DNA from: Gemmatimonadota bacterium
Lineage (GTDB): Bacteria > Gemmatimonadota > Gemmatimonadetes > Gemmatimonadales > GWC2-71-9
Reading direction: 5' to 3'
Assembly (NCBI GenBank): GCA_016704275.1
Contig: JADJAK010000002.1
Span: forward strand, 62,001-126,000
DNA length: 64,000 nucleotides
A program made the translations under genes and the position numbers. Under the pieces are notes generated by a model that was not told the DNA's origin, ran no database searches, and saw nothing but the letters and a program-made list of their open reading frames with translations. Of this stretch, positions 16,315-24,219 are shown one piece after another. Position 1 is the first letter of the stretch. Every line of letters begins with the position of its first letter.

Positions 16315-17616
16315 TCAGGGCCGCTTGGCCGTGACCAGCACCACGACCTGATCGGGGCTCTCGGCGGCCGCCGTGGGCAACGTCAGCGTGATCCCCGACG
16401 GACCCTGCACGAACGGCACGGCCGCCCCCTCGAAGGTCGTGGCACGGAGCACCCGCGCCCCGAAGTCCGGAACGGCGAGCACGCGGTCCTGCCAATTCAG
16501 GACGTGCACGAACACCGAGTCACCGCGCTGAGTCGTGACGCCCCACGGACGCGGCGACACCGGGCCGCCACGGGTCTGGTAGATCGAGGTGCCGTAGCGA
16601 CCGAGCCACGCACCGACCGCACGGAGTCGCTCCGCTGCCTCGGGCTGCACCGTGCCATCGGGACGAGGCCCGATGTTGAGTAGGAGATTGGCGTTCGCCC
16701 CGGCGGCCCGCACCAGGTAACCGATCAGCGTGCTGGTCGACTTCCAATTCTGGTCGGCGATGTGGTAGCCCCACGCGCCGTTCATGGTGAGCGAGGTCTC
16801 CAGTGGCAGCGCCCCGATGGTCTTGGTGTTGAAGCCCGCGGTGTTGGCGCCCGGAAGGTCCTGCTCAAAGGTCTGCACGTCCTCACCGGGCAACGGGGCG
16901 ATGTGATGGTTCGGAATGATCAGGGCCGACGGCTGCAACCGGTGGATCAGTGCGTAGCTCGTCGCCAACTGCCAGTCCGCATCCTTCTTGTCCCACATGC
17001 CGTCGAACCAGATCCCGCCGATCGGCCCGTAGTTGGTGAGCAGCTCGGTCAGCTGCGTGTTCATGAAGGCCAGGTAGGCGTTCCAGTCGCCGCGATCCGG
17101 CCGCCCCGAACTTCCGCCGGTCCCACCACGCGGGAAGTAGTCCTGGTGGTGCCAATCCAGCTGCGAGTAGTAGAAGTGGAGCGCGATGCCCTGGCGCTGA
17201 CACTCGTCGGCCAACTCCTTGAGCGGGTCGCGGCGGAAGGGTGTCCAGTCGACGATGTTGTAGCGGTTGGCCTTCGTCGCGAACATCGAGAAGCCGTCGT
17301 GATGCCGTGAGGTGATCGTGATGTATCGCACCCCGGCGGCCTTCGCCAACGCGACCCACTCCTTGGCGTCAAACTTGACCGGATTGAAGGTGCCGGCCAA
17401 CCACTCGTAGGTCGGGATGGCGAGCTTCTGGTTGTTCATCACCCATTCGCCCTGGCCCAGCTGCGAGTAGACGCCCCAGTGGATGAACATCCCGAAGCCG
17501 GCATCACGATACCGCTCACGCGCCGCCATTCGGACCGCCGGCACACTCTCCTGGGCCGGCAGTGGCCAGCAGGCGGCAGTCATCAACAGCAGCGCGAACG
17601 AGCGCAGACGGGGCAT
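16315..17616 (-). CDS. secreted GH29 alpha-L-fucosidase
   Basis: 433-aa glycosidase. The GH29 signatures are all present: FGMFIHWGVYSQLGQGEWVMN, YITITSRHHDGFSMFATK, QGIALHFYYSQLDWHHQDYFPR and GGIWFDGMWDKKDADW, where the Asp in WFDG is the expected nucleophile of this retaining family. A short signal sequence (MPRLRSFALLLMTAACWPLPAQ) directs export; the cysteine context is a poor lipobox, so periplasmic release is more likely. ATG 17616 was preferred because the hydrophobic signal starts there. It sits upstream of the TonB receptor on the same strand, forming a possible glycan-utilisation pair. Regulation is not visible. Confidence 0.9.
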   Translation of the reverse strand: MPRLRSFALLLMTAACWPLPAQESVPAVRMAARERYRDAGFGMFIHWGVYSQLGQGEWVMNNQKLAIPTYEWLAGTFNPVKFDAKEWVALAKAAGVRYITITSRHHDGFSMFATKANRYNIVDWTPFRRDPLKELADECQRQGIALHFYYSQLDWHHQDYFPRGGTGGSSGRPDRGDWNAYLAFMNTQLTELLTNYGPIGGIWFDGMWDKKDADWQLATSYALIHRLQPSALIIPNHHIAPLPGEDVQTFEQDLPGANTAGFNTKTIGALPLETSLTMNGAWGYHIADQNWKSTSTLIGYLVRAAGANANLLLNIGPRPDGTVQPEAAERLRAVGAWLGRYGTSIYQTRGGPVSPRPWGVTTQRGDSVFVHVLNWQDRVLAVPDFGARVLRATTFEGAAVPFVQGPSGITLTLPTAAAESPDQVVVLVTAKRP

Positions 17617-17700
17617 GGGGAGTCTCGATGGCGAGGAGTCGTGGAACATGGGCCGATCCTGCAAACGTACCGCGCCGGCGCACGGACAGCAACCGCGAGG

Positions 17701-20700
17701 TCACCCCCTAGGCGAAGGAGATTGCACTCCCCCACCCGCACCGGTGCCAACGGCTGGCCGGTCCGACAGCCAGGTCAACAACTGTTCAAGGTGCATGGGG
17801 CGAGCGATGAGGTACCCCTGCACCCGGTCGCAGCCGAGGGAGCGGATCAGCTCAAGATCCTCGACGGTCTCGACCCCTTCGGCCACCGTCGTCAGGCCGA
17901 GCTTGCGGGCCATGCCCATGCTCCCTTCGAGAATCGCCCGAGCGGCAGGGTCCTGGCATCCGCGACTGACGAAGCTCCGGTCCAGCTTCAGCTCCGTGAA
18001 CGGCACCCGGCCGAGCTGTTCGAACGACGAGTACCCGATGCCGAAATCATCGATCGAGAGCCCGAAGCCCTTCAGGCGGAGGCGCGTCAGTACATCAAGC
18101 GCACGGGTGAGGTCCTCGCTCAATCCGGTCTCGGTGACCTCGAGGACGACGGCCTGCGGCGTGAGTCCGACCGCAAGTGTCCGTGCGCTGATCCAGTCCG
18201 GCAGGGAGAGATCGTCGAGCATCTGGCGCGAGATGTTGATCGCCGTGGTCAACCCGGCACCGTGCGCGGCGAGGCGCGCCGCGCCCGAGAGCGCGGCGTC
18301 GACCAGCGCGCGGGAGAGTTCGGGGATCAACCCCAACCGCTCGGCGGCCACGATGAAGCGATCCGGCGCGACGTGGATAGCCTTGCCGCGCACCCACCGC
18401 GCAAGTGCCTCGACCCCGACGGGCGCGAGGGTGGCGGCATCGACCTTGGGCTGGAACCAGACTTCGAACTCGCCCAGGCGAATCCCCTCTCGAATCGCGT
18501 CCGCAGTGATCTCCTCCAGCGCACGCCGATCCCGTTGCGGCGCCACTTCGGCGTCGAACTGCGCCAGCAGTTGCGTCATCTGCGCCGGCCCCACCGGCTT
18601 CTGCACCTGTCCCAGAACGTGCAGCCCCTGAATGCCGGCCAGCGTGCCCACCGTGCTGAGGACCTTCGCCTCGGCCCCGCTCATGAGGATCACGCCGCCC
18701 TGGAACCCCGTGCGACCGAGCGATCGGATCAGTTCCACGCCGTCCATCTCCGGCATCTCGAGGTCGCAGATGACCACGTCGATCGCGCCGTCGCGGGCGG
18801 CCAGCAGGTCGGCCGCTTGTCGACCATCCGAGGCGGTGAGGACATCGGGGATCGCGAGGCCGAAGGAGAGCATCGCTGACATGTGACGAATCACCACCGG
18901 ATCGTCGTCGACCAGCAGCACGGAGCGACACGCGATCCGCGGCCGCATCGGTTCGGGCACCACCGGCTTGGCGGGCGGCGTGGGGGCAGCGGTCGCCAGC
19001 CCGGCCAGGGCAAGCTCGACGTCCGTGAGCGCGCCGCGCAGCGCGCTGAAGGTGATCCGATGCCCGTTGTTGACCGCGTCTTCCATGGCCACGACGTGCG
19101 CGGCAAATCGCATCGCCCCCACCGTCCGGGCACCAGACTTCAACTTGTGGAGTTCGCGCGCCACGGCCGGCACGTCGCCGGGTGAGGCGGCAATCCGCCG
19201 AAGCCCCTGCCCCGCCGAATCGATGAAGGTGCCGAGCACGCCGCGCCACTCCTCGGGGCTGACCTCGCCGAGCACGCGATGCAACTGCGCCAGATCGAGC
19301 ACCGCGACGGTGTCGGCGGCTGCGCGCGGATCGGGCGATGCCTCCGCGGCGTTTTCGCCAGTCAACAAACGCTCCAGCAGTCGACGCAGGTCGACCAGGA
19401 TGATCGGCTTGGGGAGCACGTCGTCCATGCCCGCGTCGCGGCACTGCTCACGCTCGCTCGAGAGATCGGCCGCCGTGATCGCGACGATCGGCAGGTGCCC
19501 ACCACGCTCCCGCTCCTCGGCCCGGATGGCACGGGCAAGGTCGAATCCGTCCAGGCCAGGCATGTTGAGATCGGTGAGCAGGAGGTCGAACGGCTCAGCA
19601 CGCCACCGTGCCAGCGCCTCCCCACCATCTGACGTCACGTCGACGTCGTAGCCGAGTCGGGTGAGCTGCAGCCGAAGCACGGCCTGATTGGGCCCGAAGT
19701 CTTCGGCCACCAGAATGCGCCGACGACGCGAGCCCCCGGCAGCCGACGATGCGACCACTCGCGGCTCGGCCGAGGGCAGGTCCACCCAGAAGGTGCTGCC
19801 GACCCCCGGGGTGCTGTCCACCCCGATCGCGCCGCCCATGCCGTCAACAAGATGACGGGTGATCAGGAGCCCGATGCCGATGCCCTGGATCGTTCCGGTC
19901 TCGGCACCCAACCGGTTGAACGGCTGGAACAGCTCCGCCTGCAGCTCGGGCGCGATTCCTCGTCCGGTGTCGGTGACGGTGAACCGGACCCGATCCGACG
20001 CGGATTGCGTCACGACCAGCGAGACCTGTCCGTTGGACTGATTGTACTTGATCGCATTGCTGACCAGGTTGTCGAGCACCTGACGCAGTCGGTGCTCATC
20101 GGCGAGCACACGCAACGACGCATCGCTGCCCGTCGTCACGAGCCGGATGTCCCGTTGCCGGGCTGCCGCCTCGTGATGCGCGATCGTTGCGGCAAGGAGC
20201 GGGGCGACATCGATCGGCGCGACCTGAATCGTCAGCTGTCCCGACTCGATCCGCGTCAGGTCGAGGATGTCATTCACGACAGCGAGCAGGTGATGCCCTG
20301 CCGCGGTGATGGCGTGCGCGTGATCTCGCAGCTGCGCCGGGAGTCCTTCTTCGAGTTCCACCAGCTGGGCGTAACCGAGGATGCCGTTGAGCGGCGTCCG
20401 CAGCTCGTGGCTCATGCTGGCCAGGAATCGGCTCTTGGCCCGACTCGCGGCCTCGGCGGCGTCGCGCGCCACGGCCAGTGCCTCACCACGCGCCTTGCTC
20501 TCCAGGCAATGGCGAAGCGCCTGACTGAACTTGGCGAGCAGCGGCGGCAGGAGCGCGACGGCCTGCTCCTCGCGCGCCGAAGAGGTGCTCGCGGCGAGCA
20601 GCAAGACGCAGCCGACGCCGGGCAATGGGAGCTGCATGGCGTGCGGGTAGCGCTCGCCCCCAGGGAACCATCCGGAGGGATTCACCAGACGGCCAGCCGC

Positions 20701-21990
20701 CATCGCTGACGCCGGCCACAGACCGCGTGTCCCCTCGAGCGCGCGGAGCGCCCGGGCACCGATGGTGACGTAGAGGTCGGCCGAGACCGTCGCGTCTCCC
20801 TCGTCGCGGAGGTCAAGCAACACTGCGCCGCAGCTGTATCCGGTGTGGGCGAGCAGGCGCTGCAGCATCGACGTGGCGAGGCGCCGCGGGTCGGTCTCCC
20901 CCGCCATCGTCATCGCCAGGTCGTAGAGGACCGTGAGCGCCTGCTGCTGCTTCAGTGCCATGGAATCGCGAGCAGGGTGGCGTTGCAGAACTGCCGCGGC
21001 CCCGGCCTCGCCAAGGTGGAGGTAGCGACCCGCGCAATAGATGACGAACACGCCGGGCGCCTCGGTCAGGGCGGAGGCGCCTCCGACTGCCGCCGCCGCG
21101 CTGGTGTCCCCGGCATCGATCGCGCGCACCACGCCCAGGAGGGCATTCTCGGGGACTTCGCCGATGCAGAGGATGGAACCGTCCTCCTCCACCGAGACCG
21201 GGATCCGCACCAGCGACTCGCCGCTCACGCGATTGAAGGCGAATGGAAAGTGGACACCGTATTCGTAGAAGTTCTGGCGATCGAGCGAAATGCCATACTC
21301 CTCGGCCATCAGTTCCTGAGAGACCTCGAAGGCGATCCGGCCGTTGATGCGCCGAATCCGGTTCCCCTCGATCTCGGTCGCGACCCGCAGCGTCACGTCA
21401 CCCTGGTAGCCGTGTGCCATCGTCGGACCGCTGTTCCGCGGCAGAAGAATCGCCAGGAGGGCGCCCCCGACCAGCTCCGTATTGTCGAAGAGGCAGGGCA
21501 TCGCGACAAAACGTTCGCTGCCGATGCTGCTGCCGGCGTAATGCACCTGGTCGCCGCATTCGAAATAGAGCCGGTCGAGGAGTGAGGCGACCTTCGGCAC
21601 CATGGCGTCGACGAAGATGAGGAGCGTGTCCTCGCCGGGTGTCGCGGAGGCGTGCTGGTGGACAAACTCCGCGAGGGCGGCGATCGGCGCCTCGGTCGCC
21701 TCAGGTTCCGCCGGCGGCACCGGGACGAGGAGGGCCGGGGTGGCCCCCGCGAAGCCGAGGAGCAGGACGCCCGTGCGTCGGAAGGTCCCCTCGGCCACGA
21801 CCCCAGGGACCACCGCGCCGAGCAGCCTGATCTCGGCGGAGGAGGTGGCCTCCTGCAGCGGCCCGACCAGCTCCGCCTGGGGCTCGCAGACGAGCGCCAG
21901 GACCGTCAACGCCGGTCGGGCGGCGTGCCACGAGTGGCAAAGCTGGAAAAGCGACTCGGTCGACGGCGATTCCAGATATTGCGACAGCAT
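17701..21990 (-). CDS. giant FIST-histidine kinase-REC-Hpt-REC-EAL hybrid
   Basis: 1429-aa soluble signalling protein. Order: FIST sensor (~20-360; VFVDAMVPKVASLLDRLY, HYAGSSIGSERFVAMP, ending ...GVFVIYCAGR), a GAF-like region (~375-500), HisKA (H528 in SMSHELRTPLNG), HATPase (DNLVSNAIKYN, DTGRGI, GIGIGLLI), receiver 1 (D807, LLLTDLNMPGLDGF), Hpt (H948, RELHKLKSGA), receiver 2 (D1076, VICDLEMPEMDG) and EAL (~1165-1410; E1194 in VEALARW, LEVTETGL, SIDDFGIGYSSF, LKLDRSFV, AEGVET). All catalytic residues look intact, so one chain could sense a small ligand, run a four-step phosphorelay and hydrolyse c-di-GMP. ATG 21990 begins the folded region; upstream in-frame starts only add low-complexity residues. 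Confidence 0.9.
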   Translation of the reverse strand: MLSQYLESPSTESLFQLCHSWHAARPALTVLALVCEPQAELVGPLQEATSSAEIRLLGAVVPGVVAEGTFRRTGVLLLGFAGATPALLVPVPPAEPEATEAPIAALAEFVHQHASATPGEDTLLIFVDAMVPKVASLLDRLYFECGDQVHYAGSSIGSERFVAMPCLFDNTELVGGALLAILLPRNSGPTMAHGYQGDVTLRVATEIEGNRIRRINGRIAFEVSQELMAEEYGISLDRQNFYEYGVHFPFAFNRVSGESLVRIPVSVEEDGSILCIGEVPENALLGVVRAIDAGDTSAAAAVGGASALTEAPGVFVIYCAGRYLHLGEAGAAAVLQRHPARDSMALKQQQALTVLYDLAMTMAGETDPRRLATSMLQRLLAHTGYSCGAVLLDLRDEGDATVSADLYVTIGARALRALEGTRGLWPASAMAAGRLVNPSGWFPGGERYPHAMQLPLPGVGCVLLLAASTSSAREEQAVALLPPLLAKFSQALRHCLESKARGEALAVARDAAEAASRAKSRFLASMSHELRTPLNGILGYAQLVELEEGLPAQLRDHAHAITAAGHHLLAVVNDILDLTRIESGQLTIQVAPIDVAPLLAATIAHHEAAARQRDIRLVTTGSDASLRVLADEHRLRQVLDNLVSNAIKYNQSNGQVSLVVTQSASDRVRFTVTDTGRGIAPELQAELFQPFNRLGAETGTIQGIGIGLLITRHLVDGMGGAIGVDSTPGVGSTFWVDLPSAEPRVVASSAAGGSRRRRILVAEDFGPNQAVLRLQLTRLGYDVDVTSDGGEALARWRAEPFDLLLTDLNMPGLDGFDLARAIRAEERERGGHLPIVAITAADLSSEREQCRDAGMDDVLPKPIILVDLRRLLERLLTGENAAEASPDPRAAADTVAVLDLAQLHRVLGEVSPEEWRGVLGTFIDSAGQGLRRIAASPGDVPAVARELHKLKSGARTVGAMRFAAHVVAMEDAVNNGHRITFSALRGALTDVELALAGLATAAPTPPAKPVVPEPMRPRIACRSVLLVDDDPVVIRHMSAMLSFGLAIPDVLTASDGRQAADLLAARDGAIDVVICDLEMPEMDGVELIRSLGRTGFQGGVILMSGAEAKVLSTVGTLAGIQGLHVLGQVQKPVGPAQMTQLLAQFDAEVAPQRDRRALEEITADAIREGIRLGEFEVWFQPKVDAATLAPVGVEALARWVRGKAIHVAPDRFIVAAERLGLIPELSRALVDAALSGAARLAAHGAGLTTAINISRQMLDDLSLPDWISARTLAVGLTPQAVVLEVTETGLSEDLTRALDVLTRLRLKGFGLSIDDFGIGYSSFEQLGRVPFTELKLDRSFVSRGCQDPAARAILEGSMGMARKLGLTTVAEGVETVEDLELIRSLGCDRVQGYLIARPMHLEQLLTWLSDRPAVGTGAGGGVQSPSPRG

Positions 21991-22153
21991 GGGGACCACG
22001 AGGCACTTCCCGGCGAGAGTTTGGCGACAGACCCGCGGTCGCGGCGTTTCTGCCGCCCCGAGATGGGGTGGTAATTGTGCCACACGGCGGTGTCGCGTGG
22101 TGCGGGTGAGGGAGTTCCCCGTGACAGGCCTCGTCGCGGTGCGGGGCGGCTGA

Positions 22154-22159
22154 TAGATT
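22154..22159 (+). promoter_or_regulatory. TAGATT -10 box of a leaderless queC start
   Basis: TAGATT ends six bases before ATG 22166, so transcription would begin at or next to the start codon. No Shine-Dalgarno sequence and no clear -35 hexamer are present. The same TANNNT-N6-ATG arrangement precedes four other genes in the window. Confidence 0.5.
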
Positions 22160-22165
22160 TCCCCG

Positions 22166-22849
22166 ATGCCACTCCCCCGCCCCGCCATTGTCCTCCTCTC
22201 CGGGGGTATGGATTCCGCGACCTGCCTCGCCATCGCGGCGGCCGACGGTTACGCCCCATACGCCCTCTCCTTCCGCTACGGGCAGCGCCACGCGACCGAA
22301 CTCGACGCGGCGAGCCGGGTCGCCCGGCGTCACGGCGCTGTCGAGCACCGGATCGTCGACCTCGACCTCCGCGCCTTCGGCGGCTCGGCGCTGACGGCCG
22401 ACGTCGCGGTGCCCAAGGACCGTGACGCGGCGGCGATCGGCGCTGGCGTGCCGATCACGTACGTCCCGGCGCGCAACACGATCTTCCTGAGCTATGCGCT
22501 CGCCTGGGCCGAGGTGCTCGGCGCGCGCGATCTCTTCATCGGCGTCAACGCCCTCGACTACTCCGGCTATCCCGACTGCCGCCCAGAGTTCATCGCGGCG
22601 TTCCAGCAGATGGCCCGCCTGGGCACCACCCTCACCGAACTCACCGTGCACACGCCGTTGGCGGCCCTCACGAAGCGCGGGATCGTCGAGCGCGGTCTGG
22701 CCCTCGGCGTCGATTTCTCACTGACGCGCACGTGCTACGACCCCGACGCGTCGGGTGCCGCCTGTGGCCACTGCGATGCCTGTCAGCTGCGACTCAAGGG
22801 GTTTCGGGAATTGGGGCTGGAGGATCCGGCGCCCTACGCCAACCTGTGA
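22166..22849 (+). CDS. queC: 7-cyano-7-deazaguanine synthase QueC
   Basis: 227-aa enzyme making preQ0 from 7-carboxy-7-deazaguanine, ammonia and ATP in queuosine biosynthesis. The PP-loop SGGMDSAT at residues 12-19 activates the carboxylate; FRYGQRH, ITYVPARNTIFLSYA, GVNALDYSGYPDCRPEF and TRTCYDP are family motifs. The zinc cysteines are in CYDPDASGAACGHCDACQLR (four Cys). Length fits. It starts without a ribosome binding site (see TAGATT box), is divergent from the giant kinase gene and is followed 94 bases later by queE, the preceding enzyme of the same pathway. I see no preQ1 riboswitch fold upstream. Confidence 0.95.
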   Translation: MPLPRPAIVLLSGGMDSATCLAIAAADGYAPYALSFRYGQRHATELDAASRVARRHGAVEHRIVDLDLRAFGGSALTADVAVPKDRDAAAIGAGVPITYVPARNTIFLSYALAWAEVLGARDLFIGVNALDYSGYPDCRPEFIAAFQQMARLGTTLTELTVHTPLAALTKRGIVERGLALGVDFSLTRTCYDPDASGAACGHCDACQLRLKGFRELGLEDPAPYANL

Positions 22850-22859
22850 CGAGTTACCC

Positions 22860-22920
22860 GTGACCAGGAACCGGGGGTTCCTCGCGGGCGTTGGCTTCCT
22901 GGTCACTGGTCACTGGTCAC
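22860..22920. repeat. hairpin plus TGGTCAC tandem repeat between queC and queE
   Basis: GTGACCAGGAA (22860-22870) and TTCCTGGTCAC (22896-22906) are perfect 11-bp inverted arms around a 25-base loop. The right arm runs into three tandem TGGTCAC units (22900-22920). Directly beyond it comes the queE promoter box. This may terminate queC or be a copy of a dispersed intergenic element; no coding potential. Confidence 0.55.
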
Positions 22921-22931
22921 TTCCACCTGAC

Positions 22932-22937
22932 TAACTT
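22932..22937 (+). promoter_or_regulatory. TAACTT -10 box of a leaderless queE start
   Basis: TAACTT lies exactly six bases (TCCTCC) before ATG 22944; the intervening bases are pyrimidines, so there is no ribosome binding site. This would give queE its own promoter, separate from queC. Confidence 0.5.
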
Positions 22938-22943
22938 TCCTCC

Positions 22944-23582
22944 ATGAGTTACTCGGTCAAAGAGATCTACTTCACGCTGCAGGGTGAAGGCCGCCACGCG
23001 GGTCGGCCCGCCGTGTTCTGTCGGTTCACGGGCTGCAATCTCTGGACAGGCCGGGAGGCGGATCGCGCGACGGCCACGTGCCGCTTCTGCGACACCGATT
23101 TCGTGGGGACCGACGGCCCTGGCGGCGGCAAGTTCAGCACCGCGGCGGCGCTGGCGGACGCGGTCGCCGCGGCGTGGCCTGTCGACAGCGATCGAGGACA
23201 ACCGTACGTGGTCTGCACCGGGGGCGAACCGACCCTGCAGCTGGATCGGCCGCTCGTGGATGCACTGCATGCGGTCGGCTTCGAGGTCGCGATCGAAACG
23301 AACGGGACGAATGCGGTGGTCGATGGCGTCGATTGGATCTGTGTGTCGCCGAAGGCGGGGACCACGCTGGTGCAGACGCGCGGCGATGAATTGAAGCTGG
23401 TCTTCCCGCAGCCCGACGCGATGCCCGACCGCTTCGCGACCCTCGACTTCCGGCACCACCTGTTGCAACCCATGGACGGCCCCGCGCAAGCGGCCAACAC
23501 GCGGGCCGCGCTCGCCTACTGCCTTGCCCATCCGCGGTGGGGCCTGTCGCTCCAAACCCACAAGTTCCTCGCCATTCCGTGA
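22944..23582 (+). CDS. queE: 7-carboxy-7-deazaguanine synthase QueE
   Basis: 212-aa radical SAM enzyme that contracts 6-carboxytetrahydropterin to 7-carboxy-7-deazaguanine. The cluster motif is the long-loop form, C-x14-C-x2-C (CNLWTGREAD...CRFCDTDF), as known from the Burkholderia-type QueE rather than CxxxCxxC. YFTLQGEGRHAGRPAVFCRF, GTDGPGGGKF, VVCTGGEPTLQLD, IETNGT, SPKAG and LSLQTHKFLAIP complete the family pattern. It provides the substrate for the queC product just upstream. queD is not in the window. The start is fixed by MSYSVKEIYFTLQGEG. Confidence 0.95.
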   Translation: MSYSVKEIYFTLQGEGRHAGRPAVFCRFTGCNLWTGREADRATATCRFCDTDFVGTDGPGGGKFSTAAALADAVAAAWPVDSDRGQPYVVCTGGEPTLQLDRPLVDALHAVGFEVAIETNGTNAVVDGVDWICVSPKAGTTLVQTRGDELKLVFPQPDAMPDRFATLDFRHHLLQPMDGPAQAANTRAALAYCLAHPRWGLSLQTHKFLAIP

Positions 23583-23590
23583 GCACGCCC

Positions 23591-24199
23591 ATGCAAGGCT
23601 ACAGCGACCGGATCAATCACGCCCTCGCCTTCTCGGCGAAGCACCACGCCCCGCGCGCACCCTCCGATGGGGGCATGCCGTTCGTGGCCCATCCGGCCAA
23701 CGTGGCGATCATCCTCGCCCGACACGGTGCCGACGAGACCACACTGGTCGCGGGGATCCTGCACCACGTGCTCGAGGTCTGCGAGGCCGAGGCCCGCGAG
23801 GAATTGGCCCGCAAGATCGGCGAGAAGTTCGGGTCGGTGGTGCTCGGCGTGGCGCGCGATGCGGTGGAGCCGTCGCTCGACACGCGCGGTGACCGACTCG
23901 CCTGGACGCAACGGAAGCGGCTGCTGCTCGCCGCGCTCGCCACGATGGAACCCCGCGCGCTCGACATCCGCTGCGCCGACGAGATTCACCAGTGCGGGAC
24001 CGCGATCGCGCTGGTGGAGCGGCTGGGGGTGGAGTACCTCCCGCCCCAGGGCTTCGCCCCGGCCGCCTTGATGCTGACCTGGTATGGCGACCTCGACGAC
24101 GCGCTCGCGCGGCGCGACGACTGGCCGGGCCGCGCCCTCCGGCACGAACTCGGTGCCCTCCGGCAGCGCCTCGCCGCCGCCGCCGCCGGCGACCGGTAG
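23591..24199 (+). CDS. HD-domain protein related to the RelA/SpoT hydrolase domain
   Basis: 202-aa all-helical protein beginning YSDRINHALAFSAKHH, followed by GMPFVAHPANVAIILARHGADETTLVAGILHHVLE, the layout of HD_4/SpoT-type (p)ppGpp hydrolase domains. The first metal His (VAHP) is present, but the HD pair reads HH (ILHHVLE), so the usual aspartate is missing; activity is uncertain. No synthetase, TGS or ACT domain follows. It starts eight bases after queE, so it may be in that transcript, and is followed by a kinase gene with its own promoter. Function unknown; nucleotide hydrolysis is a possibility. Confidence 0.65.
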   Translation: MQGYSDRINHALAFSAKHHAPRAPSDGGMPFVAHPANVAIILARHGADETTLVAGILHHVLEVCEAEAREELARKIGEKFGSVVLGVARDAVEPSLDTRGDRLAWTQRKRLLLAALATMEPRALDIRCADEIHQCGTAIALVERLGVEYLPPQGFAPAALMLTWYGDLDDALARRDDWPGRALRHELGALRQRLAAAAAGDR

Positions 24200-24207
24200 C
24201 ACACGGG

Positions 24208-24213
24208 TATCTT
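24208..24213 (+). promoter_or_regulatory. TATCTT -10 box of a leaderless kinase start
   Basis: TATCTT, preceded by GGG, ends six bases before ATG 24220. No Shine-Dalgarno sequence. It sits in the 20-base gap after the HD-domain gene. Confidence 0.5.
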
Positions 24214-24219
24214 TCAGGC

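Noticed and set aside
22050..22165. preQ1 riboswitch upstream of queC
   Set aside because: The region has no preQ1-type pseudoknot pattern, and a leaderless start leaves no 5' leader for one.
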